This document shows, piece after piece, positions 63,431-64,000 of a stretch of DNA of 64,000 bases. The notes beneath the pieces were generated by a model, which had not been told where the DNA came from, searched no databases, and was given only the letters and a program-made list of their open reading frames with translations. How positions within the stretch are numbered: the first letter of the stretch is position 1; each line of letters opens with the position of its first letter. The stretch is from [Limnothrix rosea] IAM M-220 (lineage in GTDB: Bacteria > Cyanobacteriota > Cyanobacteriia > Cyanobacteriales > MRBY01). The DNA lies in assembly GCF_001904615.1 (NCBI RefSeq), contig NZ_MRBY01000001.1, positions 37,380 to 101,379 of the forward strand, read 5' to 3'. The position numbers and the translations under genes are program-made.

Positions 63431-63504
63431 TTACGGACATGGAATCTTAAGCACTGTAGGACTACGATAGTTCTTTAAGAGCGATGTCCCATATATTTCC
63501 GTAA
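63431..63504. repeat. 74-bp imperfect inverted repeat after the DUF3120 gene
   Basis: Nested pairing: TTACGGA (63431-63437) with TCCGTAA (63498-63504), GGACAT (63435-63440) with ATGTCC (63484-63489), and TCTTAA (63445-63450) with TTAAGA (63475-63480). It begins 13 bp after the DUF3120 stop. It could be a MITE remnant or transcript-end structure. Confidence 0.6.
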
Positions 63505-63672
63505 CCGAATAAACGGCAGCTTTTTTTGCTAGGCAGTATATTCATATCAATGTATTGAATCCCATAAGCACCCTGTATCTAACCCAAAAGAGACTGCAGA
63601 GTAAATTCAAGTAATATAAACATCAGCTTAACTTTGTCTGGCGTTCAAACTGTCATCGCCTATTCCAAAGTG

Positions 63673-64000
63673 ATGACCCCACTACTCACCCCCCACCTCG
63701 TTATCAAATCTACCAATGGTTCTCGACAATATCCGTTGGTAGGTGATGTCTATTGGACAGTGGGACGGAGTAAGGGCAATAGCATTATCATTACTGACCC
63801 CTGGATGTCCCGTAGCCATGCCTTTATTCAGCGTCTAGATAATGGTGAATTTTATTTAATTGATTTAGGCAGTCGTAACGGTAGTTTTGTTAATGGTCGT
63901 CGTGTGAGTGTGCCGACAACCTTGACTCACCAAGATCAGATCATGTTTGGGCAGTCGGAAATGGTTTTTTTAAATCCCCCCCAAGAAAAACAAACGCTGC
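63673..64000 (+). CDS. FHA-domain protein, N-terminal part, cut by window edge
   Basis: ATG at 63673, open to the right edge (109 codons). Residues about 30-95 hold a forkhead-associated domain with its conserved GRSKGNSIIITDP, SRSHAFIQ and GSRNGSFVNGRRV (Gly-Arg, Ser-x2-His and Asn-Gly positions), so it binds phosphothreonine peptides. In cyanobacteria this domain often precedes a nucleotide cyclase or other effector; what follows is outside the window. Confidence 0.88.
   Translation, partial: MTPLLTPHLVIKSTNGSRQYPLVGDVYWTVGRSKGNSIIITDPWMSRSHAFIQRLDNGEFYLIDLGSRNGSFVNGRRVSVPTTLTHQDQIMFGQSEMVFLNPPQEKQTL

Overview
The window is cyanobacterial chromosome. The octamer GCGATCGC (HIP1), usually inside GGCGATCGCC, recurs dozens of times in genes and spacers. 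Several genes are specific to oxygenic phototrophs: psbY, a Ycf37-like TPR protein, a PucC-type (BCD family) carrier, a PedR-like small LuxR regulator, and proteins with DUF2996, DUF3120 and DUF3153. Gene content and HIP1 density would fit a marine or euryhaline relative of the Synechococcus PCC 7002 / Leptolyngbya PCC 7376 group, but that placement is inference. Most of the window is ordinary housekeeping sequence; the accessory features are small and scattered.

Layout. 1-7.4 kb: start of an MscS-like gene (cut by the left edge), a DMT exporter, rpmI-rplT, an amino-acid binding protein, the Ycf37-like protein, a flavoprotein, leuB and a Uma2 nuclease. 7.5-17 kb: a propeller-transglutaminase protein, yqeK, an HtrA protease, coaX, tRNA-Leu(GAG), and a minus-strand block of Mla-type lipid transport genes with a DUF3153 lipoprotein and a PmbA/TldE-like protein. 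17.6-22.7 kb: an M20 peptidase, pheA, and a two-gene signalling unit in which a sulfite-oxidase-fold lipoprotein precedes a membrane PAS-GGDEF diguanylate cyclase. 23-29.2 kb: a respiratory cluster (two DUF2231 membrane proteins, ctaC, ctaD, ctaE and a GMC oxidoreductase). Its subunit II has lost the CuA ligands, so it is the alternative quinol-type terminal oxidase (ARTO).

29.2-36 kb: a HIP1-free HEPN gene flanked by a 17-bp direct repeat, then gyrB, dnaG, a Uma2 gene broken by one in-frame TGA, and a second DMT exporter. 36-48.8 kb: yraN, the PucC-like carrier, the UDP-xylose pair (UDP-glucuronate decarboxylase and UDP-glucose dehydrogenase), ftsH, trmB, a DUF2996 protein, larB, a MshEN-TPR protein and a B12-type radical SAM protein. 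49-57.7 kb: trpC, psbY, a permease, dps, csaB, a ribbon-helix-helix antitoxin beside a broken PIN toxin and a HEPN-LOTUS protein, glycerate kinase, a cysteine hydrolase with a very clear promoter/operator, and the PedR-like regulator with a TolB-like lipoprotein. 58-64 kb: small membrane and soluble ORFs separated by an in-frame stop, a pentapeptide protein, a DUF512 radical SAM protein, uppP, a DUF3120 protein and the start of an FHA protein cut by the right edge.

The best candidates for undescribed biology are the HEPN-LOTUS / PIN / RHH locus, the repeat-flanked HEPN gene, the lipoprotein-diguanylate cyclase pair, and the DUF2231-ARTO-GMC gene order. All functional statements come from reading motifs; no database search was run.
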